A DNA stretch of 64,000 bases from Archivesica marissinica. Taxonomy: Eukaryota; Mollusca; Bivalvia; Venerida; Vesicomyidae. The stretch lies in NCBI GenBank assembly GCA_014843695.1, contig CM026398.1:19065543-19129542 (forward strand). The letters run 5' to 3'. Of the stretch, positions 39,736-50,493 are shown in pieces; position 1 is the stretch's first letter, and each line of letters begins with the position of its first letter. The notes beneath the pieces are model-generated. The model was not told the origin of the DNA. It made no database searches and worked only from the letters and a program-made list of their open reading frames with translations. The translations under genes were made by a program, and so were the position numbers.

Positions 39736-39922
39736 TGCGTGTTTTACGTTTAGTTATCGTCGCTACCGGTTGCCCATATGAGCGACGCCTCCTGAAGAGA
39801 TTAGTCGTTTTAGATTTTGGAGGATAGTGCATGTTACAGACAGAGTCCCATTCCAGAGTCTCCTCTGGTTCTGTTACGTGCACGGTATAAAGCACCGACA
39901 CGAGACCTCGGTTTAACGTCTG
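39736..39922 (-). mobile_element. SINE-B, truncated by a microsatellite
   Basis: From GTTTTACGTTTAGTTATCGT to GACCTCGGTTTAACGTC, where the GA tract begins; the tRNA head is lost. Confidence 0.88.
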
Positions 39923-39925
39923 CGG

Positions 39926-39927
<2 letters not shown>

Positions 39928-40005
<78 letters not shown>

Positions 40006-40034
40006 AGAGAGAGAGAAGAGAGAGAGAGAGAGAG

Positions 40035-40106
<72 letters not shown>
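39928..40106. repeat. (GA)n microsatellite
   Basis: About 180 bp of GAGAGA with scattered GAGGAG, GATAGAG and GAAGAG interruptions. Confidence 0.97.
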
Positions 40107-40110
<4 letters not shown>

Positions 40111-40244
40111 ATCAGATAACCTTCCGCAAATCACATCAGCTGATAAGGGCCTGGGCTTATAAGGAACACATTCAATATGTTAAATGCGTGTACATCTCCA
40201 TCTGCTGATGCAGAAGCACACTATGCCAAGGACCATGTGCATGG

Positions 40245-40415
40245 AACAAGAGTGGTTACAGTCGTATCGTTGACTTCAAATCACTTGTCCATTGCCACTG
40301 TAGGTTCGAATCCCACTGATGGTGTCGATTTCCTCGTGGGAGGGAGTGGTCCAACTAGCATGGGCAGGTATATAGTTTTACCCTCGTGTCCTAAGCTGTT
40401 GGTGCGATTTCTAAC
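40245..40415 (+). mobile_element. Decayed tRNA-derived SINE
   Basis: AGTGGTTACAGTCGTATCGT, B-box GGTTCGAATCCCACTGATGG and ATTTCCTCGTGGGAGGGAGT. It resembles the element at 10856-11115. Confidence 0.55.
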
Positions 40416-40806
40416 CAAATTTTGTCGGCAAATAGCTATTGTATGTAGTGTTTATTGTTGTACATCCTACTCAAAAGAAACTTTATTTTGTATCTTGACT
40501 ATTAAACGTTATTGATCTCCACAACTACAGTGGTTATTTGATGCAACAATATGTTACAACAATACATAGTATTCAGGTAAGTGAAATAGGCCTCTAGTTT
40601 ACTGCATCTAACCTGTACTGCCCTTGTTAACACACGTCACATTTGTTCCAGTCTAAGATAGGGGACACTTCCTAAGTCGATAGGAGAAGACCTCTATAAG
40701 ATATAGCTTTCGGTTCTGATCCTTTTCCATTCATGTATCTAAAGGTTGTGTAAAATGTATATTTGTAGGCCTATATGTTGCATGGTTTGAAATAAACTAT
40801 GTTTAA

Positions 40807-41099
40807 GGTGTGTTTTATGTTTATTTATCGTCGCTACCTGTTGCCCATATGAGCGACGCCTCCTGAAGAGATTAGTCATTTTAGATTGTTGGAGGATAGT
40901 GCAATAATACAGACAGAGACCCATTCCAGAGTCTCCTCTGGTTTTTTCATGTGCACGGTGTACAGCACCGACACGAGACCTCGATTTAATGTCCAATCTG
41001 AAAGACTGTTAATTTTATAAGAGTCAGACGGGGGATCAAACCTGCGATCCCTGAATTACCAGTCCCGCGTGTTAACCACTGGACTACAGATCTGTCTGT
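40807..41099 (-). mobile_element. SINE-B copy with 12-bp target duplication
   Basis: Full inverted copy, GGTGTGTTTTATGTTTATTT to CAGATCTGTCTGT. AACTATGTTTAA flanks it at 40795-40806 and 41100-41111. Confidence 0.93.
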
Positions 41100-41111
41100 A
41101 ACTATGTTTAA

Positions 41112-41699
41112 ACTAAATTAAGTCCAAAACTTAGATAAATAGCTTTGATGAAACGTGCACTCATGCTGAAATATTTATACATATTACCTAAAGTAAAGGC
41201 AGCAAAGTTTTATTTTGGCCCACCTAATAGTGAAACTTATCTAAAAGGTGGACCGCCATTGTACCCGCCAGTGAGAAGTGGGCGAATTAGACAGGACTGT
41301 TTTGTCTAGAGTTATCATGCACAAACACCGGTTGAATAATTAAAACTCAATTAACAGATATAGGTAACACAGGTACGTCTGTTATTTCCTTTGTCTAAAG
41401 CAGGTTTTAGCATGTATTATAGAGCATAGATGTGTAGAATAATGTATATGTAATTAATTGCTGTTACAGGTATAGACTATTTCCATTTATTTAGAACTAA
41501 GAGACGTTACTATAGTGGTACAGGATTCGGAGATTTAGAAATTCGGATGGAATTATTTTACTAGATTTATCAATTTCTTTGCTTCTGTTTATTTGCACTT
41601 TATTATAGCGCATTTCGTATCAACGTCTTTTTATTTTGATTTGATATTCAGATATAGACATAAATCCATGTCACTGTATGCCCTAAAATGTGCAACTGA
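41112..41699. other. Intergenic, nothing recognised
   Basis: AT-rich sequence upstream of a LINE 3' end. The last 100 bp may belong to that LINE's 3' UTR, but no ORF is left. Confidence 0.4.
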
Positions 41700-42175
41700 A
41701 TCCTTAACTAATGTTGTTAAAACTTGTGGTGTCTGCCTCCGTGGTCAAGTGGTTAAGGTCGCTGACTTGTATACCACTGTAACCTATCATCACTGATGGT
41801 CACGGGTTCAAGCCCCGCTCAGACCGTGTCTCATTTATATGAAAAAGTTGGCAGTTTCTTACGGAGGTTGGTGCACCCAAGTACTGGTTAACTGCTGGAG
41901 CCTGCCCAGGAAAGGTGTTGTTAAGTAAACTGCCCGCCGGCGATATAGCCCAAAATGGTGCTGATGCAGGCGTGAAACCCTAAATATATAAAACTTGTGG
42001 CCCAACCCATTAAAAATTTTGTTTCAACATTTATTGACAATTCTTGTGCACAACAATGACATATTATATATCGTATATACTATGCATAATTATACACATG
42101 TGTTCATTAGTTTTGTTCTGTACATTGTATATATAGAATGAATGCAATACAATATTATTAAACTAAATTGAATCC
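41700..42175 (+). mobile_element. LINE 3' UTR copy, split by a SINE-A
   Basis: ACTAATGTTGTTAAAACTTG and, after the SINE, ACTTGTGGCCCAACCCATTA to ATATTATTAAACTAAA. The same order occurs inverted in the 3' UTR of the LINE at 33397-33840. Confidence 0.82.
41730..41989 (+). mobile_element. SINE-A inside the LINE 3' UTR, 11-bp target duplication
   Basis: Full SINE-A (TGTCTGCCTCCGTGGTCAAG to GAAACCCTAAATATAT) flanked by AAAACTTGTGG at 41719-41729 and 41990-42000. Confidence 0.95.
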
Positions 42176-42214
42176 TTCTGTAAAAAAATTTAAAATGTGT
42201 TTATTTTACTATTG

Positions 42215-42441
42215 CGAAACAAGTCGTAACAACCTATATTAATCACTCTCGTCGACATGTATTAAAGGATAATATATTATTCTTCATGTGGGGATAAATT
42301 GGAGTATGCAGAGAAAACCCACCTCCTATCTGGCGACCACCATACCATCTCACATACTGTGTCATAGTTACTGGTCTGAGGATCAAACCTAAATTGAATT
42401 AGTGAAAAGTGCGCATGCTAACCACTGCGCAAATTGGACAT
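42215..42441 (-). mobile_element. SINE-C copy
   Basis: GCGAAACAAGTCGTAACAAC tail, AGAAAACCCACCTCCTATCT body, CTAACCACTGCGCAAATTGG head. The B-box is mutated. Confidence 0.85.
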
Positions 42442-42744
42442 CCAATATCTTATTATGATGTGATGGGCCATTGTACAAACTCTTAAATTTATTAGTTAAT
42501 CTTAAAACGTATATGAAATTGTAAATAGCAACCCCTGTGCGGTTTGGAAGAACGGACTGCTATGTTCGGCCAATCAGACATATATGAAAAGTACAAAATA
42601 TGTATCATTTCACACGTTAATCATAAATGCTCTATTTTCTATTTCTACTTATTAATGCCGAACAATAAATTTCTGGTTATTACTGGCAGATCCAATTCTT
42701 TTTGGGGGGACACACTCAATCCCGATATAACCCGCCCAATGACG

Positions 42745-42905
42745 GGGAGGGCTGTAAATAATGTTGTTATAACTTGTAGCCCAACCAATTTCTTTTTTTC
42801 CCTAGACAAAAAATATAAATGTCGTATACTGCAATCATTTAATTATATATTAATCTCTGATTTGTTCTTAGTATTATTGTATGTATAAATGGTATGTATT
42901 GTATG
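42745..42905 (+). mobile_element. Second, diverged LINE 3' UTR copy
   Basis: TAATGTTGTTATAACTTGTA and GCCCAACCAATTTC match the UTR start; GTATGAAACAATATTATTTAA resembles its end. The middle is unlike the other copies. Confidence 0.55.
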
Positions 42906-42929
42906 AAACAATATTATTTAAAAAAACCC

Positions 42930-43068
42930 ACCCAAGAAAGAGAGAAGAAATGTGGAATTTAAGTGCCTTGCCTAAGAGCACAATTGTAACGCCAAGGCTG
43001 GGCACGAACTCCCAGGGATGTCACACCTGAAGTGAACACATTACCACTGTGCTATTACCAATTCCACA
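42930..43068 (-). mobile_element. SINE-D fragment
   Basis: GGAATTTAAGTGCCTTGCCT, GGGCACGAACTCCCAGGGAT and ACACCTGAAGTGAACACATT, the inverse of the SINE-D head and part of its body. Confidence 0.78.
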
Positions 43069-43292
43069 ATTACATATACAATCTATATTGATATAAAACC
43101 AACCTGTATCAAATTAAATATTATTTAAAAATTCTGTATATTGGGAAAATATGCATAATATCAGGGTTCTCTCTGTCTGAATATTTGTCTGTCGCTGAAA
43201 AACACTGGAGCCAATTTAAAAATCTTGAAACCAACTAAAAGCCATGTATTCAACAAAACATGTGCCAAAAAAAAATTGCGCCAAATATTTAT

Positions 43293-43393
43293 AAATGGGT
43301 AATTTTGTCTAAAAATAGTAATATGACGGCTTGTCATCTGGATCTACACTTTGTGTAAGCCTATTTAGAGGTCTGTAGTGTTGAAAGGGTTAA
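43293..43393. mobile_element. Family F MITE, right half
   Basis: AAATGGGTAATTTTGTCTAA to GTAGTGTTGAAAGGGTTAA; the left half and part of the hairpin are missing. Confidence 0.85.
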
Positions 43394-43551
43394 GAGTGTA
43401 GCGATAATACTAGCTTTCTATTTTCATGAGTGAAATATAATATGATCATTCACTTAACCAAACATATTTCTTTTATTTTATTACTGAAAAGTTGTTTTAT
43501 GATAGAAACCGATGCGCCAGATGGCACTATAACATTACATTTAGATGACCA

Positions 43552-43692
43552 TTAATCCTTTCCTTCATAGAGATTTAGGTTAATATAATAGTATATCTCC
43601 ATACAATTTACAGCCATTTAGCTATCATACAGTCATCTGGATTTACACTTTTTGTAAGCCTATTTAGAGGTCTGTGGTGTTGAAAGGGTTAA
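43552..43692. mobile_element. Chimeric MITE: family G left end joined to family F right end
   Basis: Starts TTAATCCTTTCCTTCATAGA (family G) and ends GTGGTGTTGAAAGGGTTAA (family F). The switch is at about 43630, where TAGCTATCATACAG meets TCATCTGGATTTACAC. TTAA stands at both ends. Confidence 0.75.
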
Positions 43693-44104
43693 AATAAAGA
43701 AGCAATGGGTGTTCTTCTCTTGGAACAGTCAGGGAACTGGAATCTTCTTGAATGAAGCCTCACTTCATGTTTTTGTTCTCCATGACTTTTTCATGTTGAT
43801 ACTTGATAGCTATACATCCAGACATGCCAATTGCTGAAAACACATTCTAAGACTATTTCACGACAGACTACACCCTTACTTACAAAAGAATGGTCGCACA
43901 ACACACATACATGTGTTACTAATATAGATTGGATATCCATTTGAACTCAGTGTTTGATTTTGTTTCTCTGCATTGAAATAAACATCTAGTCTAGTTTGTT
44001 GAAATAAACATCTAATTTGTTGGTTTTGTCTCTAACCCATATTTCACAGATGTCATCGTTTTCTTTGAGACATGTGAATGCATTGATCAATAATAAATTT
44101 GCCA
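43693..44104. other. Intergenic, nothing recognised
   Basis: Contains only a short duplicated GTTGAAATAAACATCTA. No exon or repeat family assigned. Confidence 0.45.
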
Positions 44105-44350
44105 TTAACCCTTTCAACCCCAAGTAACTGACATGGACTGGTGCATGCTATTTTTAGACCAATAAATTAATAAGAAAATTACATTTGGACCAGTTCATTT
44201 ATCAAAATGGGTAATTTTATCTAAATATAGTAATAATTATTACTGACAAAAAAGTGCAGATCCTGATGAGACGGCTCGTTATGAGCCGGCTCATCTGGAT
44301 CTACACTTTTCATAAGCCTATTTAGAGGCCTGTGGGGTTGAAAGGGTTAA
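44105..44350. mobile_element. Family F MITE, complete
   Basis: TTAACCCTTTCAACCCCAAG to TGGGGTTGAAAGGGTTAA. The central hairpin GATGAGACGGCTCGTTATGA / GCCGGCTCATCTGGATC is intact. Confidence 0.93.
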
Positions 44351-44654
44351 GGCATCAAAGGGGCCTATGTGACCAAGTGCTTACAGTTCAAATTACTTGC
44401 CTCAACACATGGCTCATCCCTTGGAGGCCCTCGATAATGCATCCAATTTTGCAAAGTTTACTATTCGAATCTAAAAATCTACAGCATACTTTCTAATTGG
44501 CTCACCAATTCCCAATTTGCTTAAAATGGTGCCTTACGAACGTCATGCTGACCACTTGAAACACATCCTGTCATTCCGAGGTTGCTAGGAACCGAGGCAT
44601 GTGTCCTAAGATGTTGACAGCTATTCTTGTTCTGCTGAGTTACCTACAGTCAAT

Positions 44655-45845
44655 GACACTCAAGTTATGTCCTAGGGACATTTAAGTTTCCTAGTGACTT
44701 TCATGTTACCTCCAGTGACATTCAAGTTTCCCAGTGACATTCAAGTTTCCTGGTAATAATCAAGCTTCCCAGAGACATTCAAGTTTCCCAGTGATATTCA
44801 AGGTTCCCAGTGACATTCAAGGTTCCCAGTGATATTCAAGGTTCCCAGTGACATTCATGGTTCCCAGTGATATTCAAGGTTCCCAGTGATATTCAAGGTT
44901 CCCAGTGATATTCAAGGTTCCCAGTGATATTCAAGGTTCCCAGTGAATTCAAGGTTCCCAGTGATATTCAAGGTTCCCAGTGATATTCATGGTTCCCAGA
45001 GATATTCATGGTTCCCAGTGATATTCATGGTTCCCAGTGATATTCAAGGTTCCCAGTGATATTCAAGGTTCCCAGTGATATTCATGGTTCCCAGAGATAT
45101 TCATGGTTCCCAGTGATATTCATGGTTCCCAGTGATATTCATGGTTCCCAGTGATATTCAAGGTTCCCAGAGATATTCAAGGTTCCCAGTGATATTCATG
45201 GTTCCCAGTGATATTCATGGTTCCCAGTGATATTCAAGGTTCCCAGTGATATTCATGGTTCCCAGTGACATTCAAGGTTCCCAGTGATATTCATGGTTCC
45301 CAGTGACATTCAAGGTTCCCAGTGATATTCATGGTTCCCAGTGATATTCATGGTTCCCAGAGATATTCAAGGTTCCCAATGACATTCAAGGTTCCCAGTG
45401 ATATTCAAGGTTCCCAGTGACATTCAAGGTTCCCAGTGACATTCAAGGTTCCCAATGACATTCAAGGTTCCCAGTGATATTCAAGGTTCCCAGTGACATT
45501 CAAGGTTCCCAGTGATATTCAAGGTTCCCAGTGATATTCAAGGTTCCCAGTGATATTCATGGTTCCCAGTGATATTCATGGTTCCCAGTGATATTCAAGG
45601 TTCCCAGAGACATTCAAGGTTCCCAGTGATATTCAAGGTTCCCAGAGACATTCAAGGTTCCCAGTGACATTCAAGGTTCCCAGAGACATTCAAGGTTCCC
45701 TGTGATATTCAAGGTTCCCAGAGACATTCAAGGTTCCCAGTGACATTCAAGGTTCCCAGTGATATTCAAGGTTCCCAGTGATATTCAAGGTTCCCAGTGA
45801 TATTCATGGTTCCCAGAGACATTCCAATTTCCCAGAGACATTCAA
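44655..45845. repeat. 19-bp minisatellite, about 60 copies
   Basis: GGTTCCCAGTGATATTCAA units with interchangeable variants (GACATT, AGAGATA, TTCATGG). Units become less regular before 44800. No ORF is sustained because 19 is not a multiple of three and the units contain stops. Confidence 0.95.
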
Positions 45846-46201
45846 GTTATAAAGCCACAACAGTAAATAAATCATGCTGAATACTGTTTTGCCTTTCTAC
45901 ATTCTTTTTTTTATTTCGCATAAAATCCTGTGGTTTTGGAATTCCACTCAATATGACCTAATGCATGATTTTATATTCCTAGGCATGATGCAGTTTACAA
46001 TAACTTTGTGTGAGCATGTTTGTAGATCAATGGAAAGTGGTCATGTTTTTCTTGATTAATTAATTCAGTTGTGACAGTTAAGTGACAATTTCGTATTAAA
46101 TTTGACAGGTGTTCTTGTTGTGGCGACACTAGAATTGTGTACTTGTCACTGAAATGAAGACAGTGTTTTGGTTGGTTTTAGGTTGTTCTATATTTTTAGC
46201 A
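45846..46201. other. Intergenic, nothing recognised
   Basis: AT-rich. A 61-codon ORF (45874-46059) has no recognised domain and is probably chance. Confidence 0.45.
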
Positions 46202-46300
46202 TGTGTTTTTACGTTTATTTATCGTCGCTACTGGTTGCCCATATCAGCCATTCCAGAGTCTCCTCTGGTTCTTTTATGTGCACCGTGTAAAGCACCAACA
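46202..46300 (-). mobile_element. SINE-B fragment with internal deletion
   Basis: ACGTTTATTTATCGTCGCTA CTGGTTGCCC joins straight to AGCCATTCCAGAGTCTCC, so about 85 bp of the body are missing. Confidence 0.85.
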
Positions 46301-46404
46301 TGAGACCTGTTACGTCTGCCTATGCAAATTATGGTTACAAACACCATAGAACGGAATATATAACAGTTTTTAAATTAAAAACAATTAGTACAATTAGTAT
46401 AATA

Positions 46405-46557
46405 TGTGTGTTTTACGTTTATTTATCGTCGCTACCGGTTGCCCATATGAGCGACGCCTCCTGAAGAGATTAGTCATTTTAGATTTTTGGAGGATAGTGC
46501 AATGATACAGACAGAGACCCATTACAGAGTCTCCTCTGGTTCTTTTACGTGCACGGT
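46405..46557 (-). mobile_element. SINE-B fragment, 3' half
   Basis: GTGTTTTACGTTTATTTATC to TTCTTTTACGTGCACGGTA, where the copy stops; the tRNA head is absent. Confidence 0.88.
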
Positions 46558-46758
46558 AAGGATCTGTCACATATTTACTTCACATTGACTACATGGTTAC
46601 AGTGGGGATGTTTTACAGTATAGTTATCAAGAGATAAGCATGCAGTGTGTAATGGATTGGTTTATAAAATGTAGTGGTCAAACACACTATCCCATTGTTA
46701 TACCTCAATACACACAGATACTGGGTTTAAAGGCCTGCAGGTTGACCTATATTTGACC

Positions 46759-46848
46759 TTAAACACACGAGGAATAGCGGTACAAATCTGACGGTCGACG
46801 CACTAAACACACGAGGAATAGCGGTACAAATCTGACGGTCGACGCACA
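46759..46848. repeat. 44-bp direct duplication
   Basis: AAACACACGAGGAATAGCGG to GACGGTCGACGCAC is present twice, nearly identical. Confidence 0.85.
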
Positions 46849-46999
46849 TCGTATTTGCCACATGCGAGGCCCTGCATGGTATACATCTAATACATGAGCA
46901 CCACTTATATCTATTATGACCCACGTACATATCAGAGGTTATAAATTGCTGAAATTGAAGTTCTGTATTTTTATAGTACTTACAACTGGTATAAACAAT

Positions 47000-47404
47000 T
47001 CAACTCCACTTATGGCCCAAATAAGGCTGGTTGCGCGGGTTAGGCAGCCAGTTCCTGCATTGCTGTACCACACATTCAGGCATCAGTTCCCTCTTATGCC
47101 AAGTACAGTCTCCTCTTCTAGCCGCTACTTTTCTCTCTATATATCTGACATCTTTCCATGCGCCACAATTATATAGCATTGCCCAAAACCTCCTGTATAG
47201 AAGCTTTCTCTCATGTGAATTTAGATTATGCGGTGGACGATTATTAGCAGGCCACCAAAGTTGTTTGTTCTGTTCATTTATTATGCAAGGGGAACACAAG
47301 CACAGTGGACACTCAGCAACACCTTCAGCATGCTGAGGCATAGGGGGAGGTACGTAAGCAGCCTCTGCAACGGGCATGGCGGTGGCTGTTTCTTCTATTT
47401 CCAT
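47000..47404 (-). CDS. Cys/Trp-rich uncharacterised protein, probably partial
   Basis: 134 codons from ATG 47404. An Ala/Pro-rich start (PVAEAAYVPPPMPQHAEG) precedes CPLCLCSPC, then QLWWPANNRPPHNLNSHERK, LLYRRFWAMLYNCGAWKDVR, a basic stretch and KRELMPECVVQQCRNWLPNP ending PYLGHKWS. I recall this Cys/Trp pattern from unnamed multicopy invertebrate and fish proteins. The PECVVxxxRxWLPNP part weakly resembles the cytoplasmic C-terminal domain of P2X7 receptors. The CxxCxCxxC cluster suggests metal binding. Codons from an ATG at 47495 (MPLSKITMYVTDEQRKELLT) read into it in a different frame, so either an intron or a frameshift lies near 47410. It may be a pseudogene or part of a mobile element. 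Confidence 0.6.
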   Translation of the reverse strand: MEIEETATAMPVAEAAYVPPPMPQHAEGVAECPLCLCSPCIINEQNKQLWWPANNRPPHNLNSHERKLLYRRFWAMLYNCGAWKDVRYIERKVAARRGDCTWHKRELMPECVVQQCRNWLPNPRNQPYLGHKWS

Positions 47405-47499
47405 CTCTACGTCCCCAGTTCTTATTTTGCAAGAAAGTCAGCAATTCTTTTCTCTGCTCATCAGTTACATACATTGTTATTTTACTCAATGGCATCTTG

Positions 47500-48394
47500 T
47501 AGAAATCGGCAGAATATGTGTAATACTCGTATGTTCAAGAGATTATAATTATAATATTATACATGTACTCATAGCATTCACTGTGATTATTATGTAGCAT
47601 CAATATCGGTAAACACACACTGACACAGAGAAATATTTAAAATATAACAGAAAACTTGCGAATAATACTGTAGATATATAATTAAATGAAGTATGAAGGT
47701 TACCATATAACGAACACATATAGTTTATTCATATAAATACATACATATTATATACATGCATACAAATTATCAGTCTCAGTGATTACGCTACGGCTGATGA
47801 GGCACCTACATAACATGTAATCTATGTCCCTGGGCTGATCTGGATTATGTAGTTTGAATACTCATAACTATCAATTTTCTTTACAATCAATAATATACGT
47901 TTACTTAAATTGTCAGGGCCTCATTTTGACTAATTCTCAGCTCACAGAGTGATCGTGCATATTAACCGTTAGAAAATACCTACATACGCCAAATTATACT
48001 GAATGTACTGCTACATTGTTGATACAAGCCACTAATCACATGGAACAGGTAGTAAAGTATAAATCTTTACAATTGGACGGGGTCAAACTGCAGGCCTTTA
48101 AGTAAGGTATAAAAGGATGTGTGGTCTCAGTCATTTGTGCAGAAGCTATTTACCGGACACATCTCTTGTGGAAGGCTGTTTACAAAACTGTGGCTTGCGA
48201 TGTAGACGAGACGTGTGGGCACCATCGGTATATTGAGGCATTGACAGTTAACGGTTTACGATCATGCTTTGTGGGTGACCTGTTGACTCCTATGTGGAAC
48301 CTATTTGAATATTATCCTGTGTGGAATCCATGTGAGCTATACCTGTGTGAATTTTCTAGCTACACTCCTGTGTGGGATATGAATTTATATAGTG
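47500..48394. other. Intergenic, TATA-like motif at 48108
   Basis: Mostly unique AT-rich DNA. TATAAAAGG at 48108 is followed by TCAGTC at 48127 and a 120-codon open stretch without an ATG start. No recognised protein. Confidence 0.4.
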
Positions 48395-48828
48395 CAGGGA
48401 TCATTTTAGAGGGCGATGTGGGCGAAATTGTCGCCCTAGGGACCCTGACTTCGCCCTCTGGGGTCCCCACTTCTCCCTAAAAAAAAAAGAAAAGATTTTC
48501 AAACAATTGTGTATACACAAGATACACTGGCCCATTATAAAGCACTCCTTCTATTCAAATGTTGTATGTAATGGTTGTACTGTGCATTTTAACCCTATTT
48601 AGAAGTATATTAAAAAACACTATTTAAGGAAGCGATCACGCGCTTTCTCACTTCTCCCAAAAATTCTTTATATTGGGCCAGTGTATCTTACTAGACAAAA
48701 TTTTGTTTGAAAATCGTAAAAACCAAAAAATAATATCTTTTTTTAGGGAGAACTGGGGCCCCCAGAGGGCGAAATCAGGGTCCCTAGGGCGATAATTTCG
48801 CCCACATCGCCCTCTAGAATGATCCCTG
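48395..48828. mobile_element. Family J MITE, complete, long inverted repeats
   Basis: Arms of about 87 bp: left 48395-48482 (CAGGGATCATTTTAGAGGGC ...) and right 48742-48828 (... CCTCTAGAATGATCCCTG). The interior has CGATCACGCGCTTTCTCACT and GCACTCCTTCTATTCAAATG. No clear target duplication is visible. Superfamily not assigned. Confidence 0.92.
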
Positions 48829-48883
48829 GATCATATGTTTGACTGTTCAATGTTGCCCCCCAAAACTTTAAACTTTATTTATT

Positions 48884-49113
48884 TTACAACGATTGCGAAG
48901 CAAGTTCTAACAACTTATTATATTAATCACTCTCGCTGGCGTGGATGAAAGCGTATATGTGGTCATTCATGTGGGAGGAAATTGGAGTACCCGGAGAAAA
49001 CCCACCTGTCCGATCTGGCGACCACTGTACCATCTCACATACTTCCCGGTCCGAGGATCGAACCGGGTTGCATTGGTTAGAGGCAAGCGCTCTAACCACT
49101 GCGCTAATCGGAC
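48884..49113 (-). mobile_element. SINE-C copy, full length
   Basis: ACAACGATTGCGAAGCAAGT tail, GAGGAAATTGGAGTACCCGG body, CCGAGGATCGAACCGGGTTG B-box and CACTGCGCTAATCGGACAGC head. Confidence 0.92.
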
Positions 49114-49850
49114 AGCTCCATGTTGCCCCACACCAGCTAATCTTGGGCACTCTTGTCACAATCATTTTATTCCCCTTTAGTACTGAAGGACATACAAGCA
49201 TTATGCTAGATCTTCCAACTATGGAGAGGTTTAACTCTTTTGCACGTTAGCCGTGAAAATAGCAATCAAATTTGTCATGGAGTTCATTAAAATTGTGTCG
49301 TATCGTGAGAGACATCGGTCAGTTACTGCCCCTGAATACTCTCTAATAATATGTAGGTCCCGTTGTTTTTTCTTCTGTGTTTATTGTTGTTTCATTTGCA
49401 TAACATGCTATCAATTTTCTTCCACTTTCTCATATTATAATAATTATTAGTATGTTACTATATCTCGACACATATCCTACAGTATATCCAATGTATATTA
49501 AATCTGTAGGCTTTTTTTTATCAATTAACGAACATGATTTGAATAAAATCACATTGATCATAACGCAACATCTGGTTAGGGAACAGCTGTAAAAACAAAG
49601 GATTATAACTGAAAGGACCTCTATACAGTTAGGGATAAATCAGACTTTATCTGCCAAGGGAGGTAATAGAAAAGCCAGCGAGGTCCCTCAATTGTAAAAG
49701 TGATTCCAAGACATATTTCCTGAGTTTTAAATTACAAATAAGAAAATCACATTAGTGAATTGTCGTCAGCTATAATATTTGAACTAACCTGCAAAGAGGT
49801 AAAGGGAAAAGCAGGGTAAACATTTTTAACTCGGCACACATTTTTACCAA
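49114..49850. other. Intergenic, nothing recognised
   Basis: AT-rich. A short stretch at 49600-49690 (CTGCCAAGGGAGGTAATAGA) is found inverted near 57390, so it is another dispersed repeat. No gene seen. Confidence 0.45.
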
Positions 49851-50493
49851 TTAGCCCATTCCATTCTGGATACCGTTCAAACAGTATTTGCAAAGAACAT
49901 AGAGCCAGATCAGCCGTCATGGAACGTGCCGTCTGATCAGACTTTGCTGTTTGCTATTCAGATGATCTTGCTAAGACACTTGGCTACGTAGCAAACAACA
50001 TAGATCCTGATCAGCACGCAGTGTCACGCTGTGGCTGATCTGGATCTATGTTATTTGCAAAAGCCTTTATATGTATCCAGAATGAAATGGGTTAGTGTAT
50101 GCTAAGACACTTGGCTATGTAGCAAACAACATAGATACTGATCAACATGCAGTGTCACGCTGCGACTGATCTGGATCTATGTTATTTGCAAAAGCCTTTA
50201 TATGTATCCAGAATGAAATGGGTTAGTGTATGCTAAGACACTTGGCTATGTAGCAAACAACATAGATACTGATCAACATGCAGTGTCACGCTGCGACTGA
50301 TCTGGATCTATGTTATTGGCATTTATAAGCCTTTAAATGTATCCAGATTGAAATGGGTTAGTGTACGCTAAGACACTTGGCTATGTAGCAAACAAAATAG
50401 ATCCTGATCAGCATGCAGTGTCACGCTGTGGCTGATCAGGATCTATGTTGTTTGCAAAAGCCTTTAAATGTATCCAGAATGAAATGGGTTAGT
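49851..50493. repeat. Hairpin family H, amplified as a 131-bp array (about 4 copies)
   Basis: Starts TTAGCCCATTCCATTCTGGA and ends CCAGAATGAAATGGGTTAG, inverted ends. Units begin near 49967, 50097, 50228 and 50363. Each holds a hairpin of AGCAAACAACATAGATCCTG against GATCTATGTTATTTGC. Confidence 0.9.

Noticed and set aside
44655..45845. CRISPR-like array
   Set aside because: Contiguous repeats with no spacers, in a eukaryotic genome; the same is true for all other arrays in the window.
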